DNA of 64,000 bases. Source: JBALVT01 sp045110675 (GTDB lineage: Bacteria; Pseudomonadota; Gammaproteobacteria; Pseudomonadales; Halieaceae). This document shows positions 60,559 through 64,000 of the stretch, piece after piece. Positions within the stretch are counted from its first letter, which is position 1. Each line of letters begins with the position of its first letter. The stretch lies in NCBI GenBank assembly GCA_045110675.1, contig JBGCGJ010000060.1, positions 1-64,000 on the forward strand, in the 5' to 3' direction. A program made the translations under genes and the position numbers. Under the pieces are notes generated by a model. The model had not been told where the DNA came from. It did not search any database and saw only the letters and a program-made list of their open reading frames with translations.

Positions 60559-62112
60559 ATGATTTCACTTCCAGCATTGATTGAACGTGCAGCCAGATTG
60601 AATCCCAATGGGATAGCCACCCGATACCTTGACCGGGAATATAACTGGGCTGAAACGGGTTTACGAATTGCTCAGCTGGGAGCTGCGTTAAATCACTTAC
60701 CTGTTGAAGAAACCGATCGGGTTGGAATATTGAGCCTAAACAGCGATCGCTACTACGAATCGATATTTGCGATTCCATGGGCTGGTTACTGCATGGTGCC
60801 AATGAACACCCGTTGGGCGCTGCCCGAAAATGAGTATGCAATTAACGACTCAGAAACACGAGTGCTTTTGTTTGATGATGCTTTTCTTGAACAGGCTAAG
60901 AGTTTACTCGAAAACTGCCCCAGTCTTGAATTTGCCATATACATGGGCGAACAAGCCTGCCCTGAATGGGCAAGTTCCTACGAGGCGCTTATTACCCAGC
61001 ACGAGCCTATAGCGGCTTCCAGTCGAGGCGATGACGATATGGTCGGTATTTTTTATACCGGTGGGACCACAGGCTTTCCCAAGGGTGTAATGCAGTCGCA
61101 TAAGGCAATTTGGGCGAGCGCACTCGGTCTGGTGCAGAACTTCGAGATGGGGCGAACAAGTGTTTATCTGCACGTGGCCCCTATGTTTCACATGGCTGAT
61201 TTCTGCGGCACCATGAACACCACTATCGTGTGTGGTACCAATGTTATGCACCAGTCCTATGACCCCGGCGCAGTGCTCGCCAGTTTTTCCGAGCAAAAAA
61301 TCACTCACGTCTTGCTGGTGCCCGCCATGTTAAAAATGGCACTCAATCATCCGGACGCAGCGACCGCAGACACCTCTTCCTTAGAGCGAATATTGTATGG
61401 TGCGTCGCCCATGCCAGCGGCATCGCTACAGCAGTGCATGTCACTCTGGCCGGATGTTGGCTTGGTTCAGGCTTATGGCCAAACAGAACTGGCACCCGTA
61501 GTCAGTTCACTTTCAAGCCAGGCACATCGGGAGGGCGGAGAGAAGCTCAAATCAGCGGGCCAGCCAACGGGCGTGAGCGATGTTCGCATAATAGATGAAG
61601 AGGGTAATGTCTGCCCCTTGGGGACATCGGGCGAAATTTGCGTTAAAGGGCCGCACACCATGCTCGGGTACTGGAAGAAACCTGAAGAAACGGCCAAAGC
61701 ACTGCGCGATGGTTGGGTGCATACGGGTGATGCGGGCGTTTTCGACGCCGACGGTTACTTGTATATCGTCGATAGAGTGAAAGACATGGTGGTAACGGGC
61801 GGCGAAAACGTGTTCACCACGGAGGTCGAAAACGCCGTCATCAGTCATAACGCCGTGCTCGACGTTGCAGTCATCGGTGTGCCGCATGAAGATTGGGGTG
61901 AGGCGGTGCGTGCCATTGTGATTTTACAGCCAGGGCAGACGGCCACCCAGGAAGAACTCATCGAACATTGCCGGTCTCAGATTGCCGGTTATAAATTGCC
62001 GAAGTCAGTGAGCTTTAGAGAACAACCCATGCCACTGTCTGGTGCGGGCAAAGTGTTGAAAACGGAATTGAGAAAACCGTACTGGGAGGGGCGTGACCGA
62101 CAGGTAAACTAA
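60559..62112 (+). CDS. acyl-CoA ligase / AMP-dependent synthetase
   Basis: 517 residues. ANL superfamily: P-loop FYTGGTTGFPKGVMQSH at about 165-180, aromatic motif VQAYGQTELAPV near 310, GWVHTGDAGVFDADGYLYIV with the conserved Asp, VVTGGENVFTTEVE and the catalytic lysine in SGAGKVLKTELRKP at the C-terminus. Activates a carboxylic acid with ATP and CoA. The type is that of medium/long-chain and aromatic or steroid-side-chain CoA ligases. AGAGGA before the ATG. Followed by a CoA transferase 81 bp later. Confidence 0.93.
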   Translation: MISLPALIERAARLNPNGIATRYLDREYNWAETGLRIAQLGAALNHLPVEETDRVGILSLNSDRYYESIFAIPWAGYCMVPMNTRWALPENEYAINDSETRVLLFDDAFLEQAKSLLENCPSLEFAIYMGEQACPEWASSYEALITQHEPIAASSRGDDDMVGIFYTGGTTGFPKGVMQSHKAIWASALGLVQNFEMGRTSVYLHVAPMFHMADFCGTMNTTIVCGTNVMHQSYDPGAVLASFSEQKITHVLLVPAMLKMALNHPDAATADTSSLERILYGASPMPAASLQQCMSLWPDVGLVQAYGQTELAPVVSSLSSQAHREGGEKLKSAGQPTGVSDVRIIDEEGNVCPLGTSGEICVKGPHTMLGYWKKPEETAKALRDGWVHTGDAGVFDADGYLYIVDRVKDMVVTGGENVFTTEVENAVISHNAVLDVAVIGVPHEDWGEAVRAIVILQPGQTATQEELIEHCRSQIAGYKLPKSVSFREQPMPLSGAGKVLKTELRKPYWEGRDRQVN

Positions 62113-62193
62113 GCCACACCGGTGCACTCTTTGAATTTACGATCCACTTTTGAAGATCTAGAGTGAAGTCTGTTCTTCTTCGAGGAAACTACA

Positions 62194-63396
62194 ATGGATG
62201 AAGCTACACCCAACGAGAATGTGGGACCCTGTGCAGGCTTTCGCGTTTTGGATTTCGGCACGATGGTTTCCGGCCCAATGGCGGCGCAAAACCTGGGAGA
62301 CCTGGGGGCCGACGTCATAAAGATTGAGACACTAATGGGGGATACCGCACGTTGGACCGGGCCACCGGAACGCGATGGCATCAATGGCTTTTTCTCGCAG
62401 TTAAATCGCAACAAACGCGCTATATCCTTAGATATGAAGACGGCGGAGGGAATAGCCATCGTGCGCAAACTTGCGCTTTCTGCGGACGTGATCTTCTGTA
62501 ATTACCGTCCCGACGTGGCGGATCGGCTGGGTTTTGGCTACGACAGTCTGCGTGAGGACAATCCCGGTTTGATTTTCGTTTCCGTGAGCGGATTTGGGCC
62601 GGATGGACCCTATGCCGGACAGCCGGTTTACGATCTGGTAATCCAGGGGATGTCAGGTACCATGCCCCCCCAGGGAAACGGCGGGCAACCACAGATGATA
62701 CGCAGTGTGATCGCCGATAAAACGACAGCTGTTACAGCTGCTTCCGCAGCGTTGGGAGCGCTTCTGGCTCGGGAGCGAAACGGCGGAGAGGGGCAGCACG
62801 TGCACGTTCCTATGGTTAACGCCTATGCCGCGCTTGCCTTGCCAGACATGATGTCCATGGATGCTTTTCGCCCCAAAGAGGAGACGCAATCTCCTGTCCC
62901 CGATATTTTTCACGTTTGGAGTTGTAATGATGGTTATCTGGTAGGGATGCCCATTGAGGATAAGCAGTACGCCAACCTTTGTAAGGCACTCGGACGAGAA
63001 GACCTGGCCAAAGACGAGCGCTTCAATAGTATCGGAGCGCGTCTGGCCAATACTGCGGCGATGATCGAATTGATCGATGCCGAGTTTGGAAAGTGGTCCT
63101 GGCGTGAAGCGCTGGATACCTTACATAAAAATGACGTGCCATTCGCCGCGGTGTATGACCTCGACGATTTTATGGATGATCCGCAGGTTAAGCACAACAG
63201 AACGGTGTTTGACGCCGAAGATCCTCGCGGCGGTGTGACTCGCTTCATCAGACACCCTTCCGTGTACGAAAAAACCCCTGCGACGCTAAGGCGTCACCCG
63301 CCTCGTTATGGTGAGCACACGCAGGAGATTCTGGAAGAGGCGGGCTACACAGAAGACGAGATCGCCGCGCTGCGCTCGGCACAGATTGTTGCATAG
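62194..63396 (+). CDS. family III CoA transferase (CaiB/BaiF)
   Basis: 400 residues. FRVLDFGTMVSGPMAAQNLG and DLGADVIKIETLMGDTARW at the N-terminus, LNRNKRAISLDMKTAEGIAI, SVSGFGPDGPYAGQPVYDLV with the catalytic aspartate of PVYD (about residue 147), and a C-terminal TPATLRRHPPRYGEHTQEIL. Transfers CoA between acids, or acts as an alpha-methylacyl-CoA racemase-like enzyme. GAGGAA before the ATG. Forms an operon-like pair with the CoA ligase. Confidence 0.93.
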   Translation: MDEATPNENVGPCAGFRVLDFGTMVSGPMAAQNLGDLGADVIKIETLMGDTARWTGPPERDGINGFFSQLNRNKRAISLDMKTAEGIAIVRKLALSADVIFCNYRPDVADRLGFGYDSLREDNPGLIFVSVSGFGPDGPYAGQPVYDLVIQGMSGTMPPQGNGGQPQMIRSVIADKTTAVTAASAALGALLARERNGGEGQHVHVPMVNAYAALALPDMMSMDAFRPKEETQSPVPDIFHVWSCNDGYLVGMPIEDKQYANLCKALGREDLAKDERFNSIGARLANTAAMIELIDAEFGKWSWREALDTLHKNDVPFAAVYDLDDFMDDPQVKHNRTVFDAEDPRGGVTRFIRHPSVYEKTPATLRRHPPRYGEHTQEILEEAGYTEDEIAALRSAQIVA

Positions 63397-63428
63397 TGTA
63401 GTGAGTGGCGATGGGTAGGACGTCGTAG

Positions 63429-64000
63429 ATGGGCTATCGCTACCCAATTGGACACAGTCATGGATATGAAGCTCGGGTGAAAGCTGTGTTACTGGTTTTA
63501 CTGGTAGTACTGTCGTCGTTGGGCTTTCCGGTCATACAGCTGAGCGCTGCTTCACCGGCCAACAGTGACTCTATTGGCGAAGTTGTCCCGAATGAAGCAG
63601 TTGCCGCGAACGAAGCAGTTGGTCCGAACGACATTTCGGACTCTACCGAAGCGACCGAGAAAATTGTGATTGCTCGAAAGGCCTACCTGGATAGATTACG
63701 CGGCTTCTGGTTGGGGGCTAGCATTGCTAACTGGACAGGATTACCCACCGAAAATGTGCGAGCCGAGCCGCCGTTCTTTGATGATGACGACTGGTTAAAA
63801 CCCGTCGGCCGCAACGGAGAAGTGATTGATTATGTACTGGAGAGCGATCCCTGGGGTGCCGACGATGACACCGACATCGAGTACGTCTACCAAATTGCCA
63901 TGGAAAAATACGGTAGCTTTTTGCTCACCGCTGAACAGATTTCCGAACAGTGGCAGCACCACATCGGGCCGCCCTTACTGTGGGTGTCAAACCTGGCAGC
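63429..64000 (+). CDS. exported ADP-ribosylglycohydrolase-like protein, 3' end cut by window
   Basis: 190 codons visible with no stop. ATG 63429 has AGGA 8 nt upstream; a GTG at 63477 would give a shorter leader. Residues about 17-40 form a signal peptide or anchor (VLLVLLVVLSSLGFPVI). From about residue 85: DRLRGFWLGASIANWTGLPT, then WGADDDTDIEYVYQIAMEK, the Mg-binding DDDTD motif of ADP-ribosylglycohydrolases (DraG/ARH fold). Family members are normally cytoplasmic, so a secreted one is unusual. No function can be fixed without the C-terminal half. Confidence 0.72.
   Translation, partial: MGYRYPIGHSHGYEARVKAVLLVLLVVLSSLGFPVIQLSAASPANSDSIGEVVPNEAVAANEAVGPNDISDSTEATEKIVIARKAYLDRLRGFWLGASIANWTGLPTENVRAEPPFFDDDDWLKPVGRNGEVIDYVLESDPWGADDDTDIEYVYQIAMEKYGSFLLTAEQISEQWQHHIGPPLLWVSNLA
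63591..63626 (+). repeat. 18-bp tandem repeat inside the ADP-ribosylglycohydrolase-like gene
   Basis: Two in-frame 18-base units (63591-63608 and 63609-63626) encode NEAVAA and NEAVGP; the two units differ in four bases. They sit in the low-complexity linker between signal peptide and enzyme domain. Confidence 0.6.

Overview
The window looks like a piece of chromosome from a Gram-negative, aerobic, probably marine gammaproteobacterium; the Halieaceae/Spongiibacteraceae (OM60/NOR5-like) group is my best guess. That guess rests on gene content (two TonB-dependent receptors, an RND efflux pump, many lipoproteins, Rieske/LLM/CoA-ligase type catabolic genes, DUF4331 with an ECF sigma factor), not on a marker gene. 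There is no rRNA, no tRNA that I can recognise, no insertion sequence, no phage and no CRISPR array. About 56 protein genes are packed on both strands with short intergenic gaps.

Layout. (1) 1-5.9 kb: end of a LEA14-like protein, a long glutathione transferase-like protein, and a tightly overlapping five-gene operon read leftward: DUF4331 exported protein, small proline-rich lipoprotein, exported helical-repeat protein, ECF sigma factor, RskA-type anti-sigma factor. (2) 6-16.8 kb: exported cyclase, a CadC-like membrane regulator divergent from a GMC dehydrogenase/Tat-exported small-subunit pair, a Rieske oxygenase, an SDR that carries a signal peptide, threonine ammonia-lyase, a cupin behind a 12-bp repeat array, and a luciferase-like (LLM) oxidoreductase. 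(3) 16.8-22.1 kb: envelope genes (lipocalin, flavin-reductase-like protein, several lipoproteins, a two-TM potassium channel, an MltF-type lytic transglycosylase). (4) 22.2-30.3 kb: RND tripartite efflux operon and a divergent secreted alkylsulfatase. (5) 30.4-37 kb: TrpB2-type enzyme, DUF2721 protein, TIGR01777 epimerase, MFS transporter, and a TonB receptor with a one-base frameshift close to its C-terminus. (6) 37-46.8 kb: amidohydrolase, SRPBCC protein, spinster-like MFS transporter, DapB-fold dehydrogenase, SnoaL-like protein, second TonB receptor, methyltransferase; this reads as an uptake and catabolism neighbourhood. (7) 46.8-51 kb: DUF2799 lipoprotein, NAD synthetase, thioesterase, and two paralogous GAF proteins, one fused to GGDEF. 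(8) 51-55 kb: three consecutive 2-oxoglutarate/Fe(II) oxygenase genes of three different types, one fused to TPR repeats, plus an unknown 156-residue protein. (9) 55-64 kb: Tat-exported DUF711 protein, second LLM oxidoreductase, a 59-residue putative membrane peptide, TrmH-family methyltransferase, NmrA-like protein, threonine aldolase, acyl-CoA ligase, CoA transferase, and the start of an exported ADP-ribosylglycohydrolase-like protein.

How the parts may work together (inference): sections 2, 6 and 9 supply outer-membrane uptake, oxidation, ring or side-chain attack and CoA activation, consistent with growth on lipophilic or cyclic natural compounds, while the RND pump and alkylsulfatase deal with amphiphiles. 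The least ordinary loci are the 2OG-oxygenase trio, the sigma-factor operon that ends in its own regulator, the seven-unit 12-bp repeat before the cupin gene, and a displaced copy of the nadE start region.
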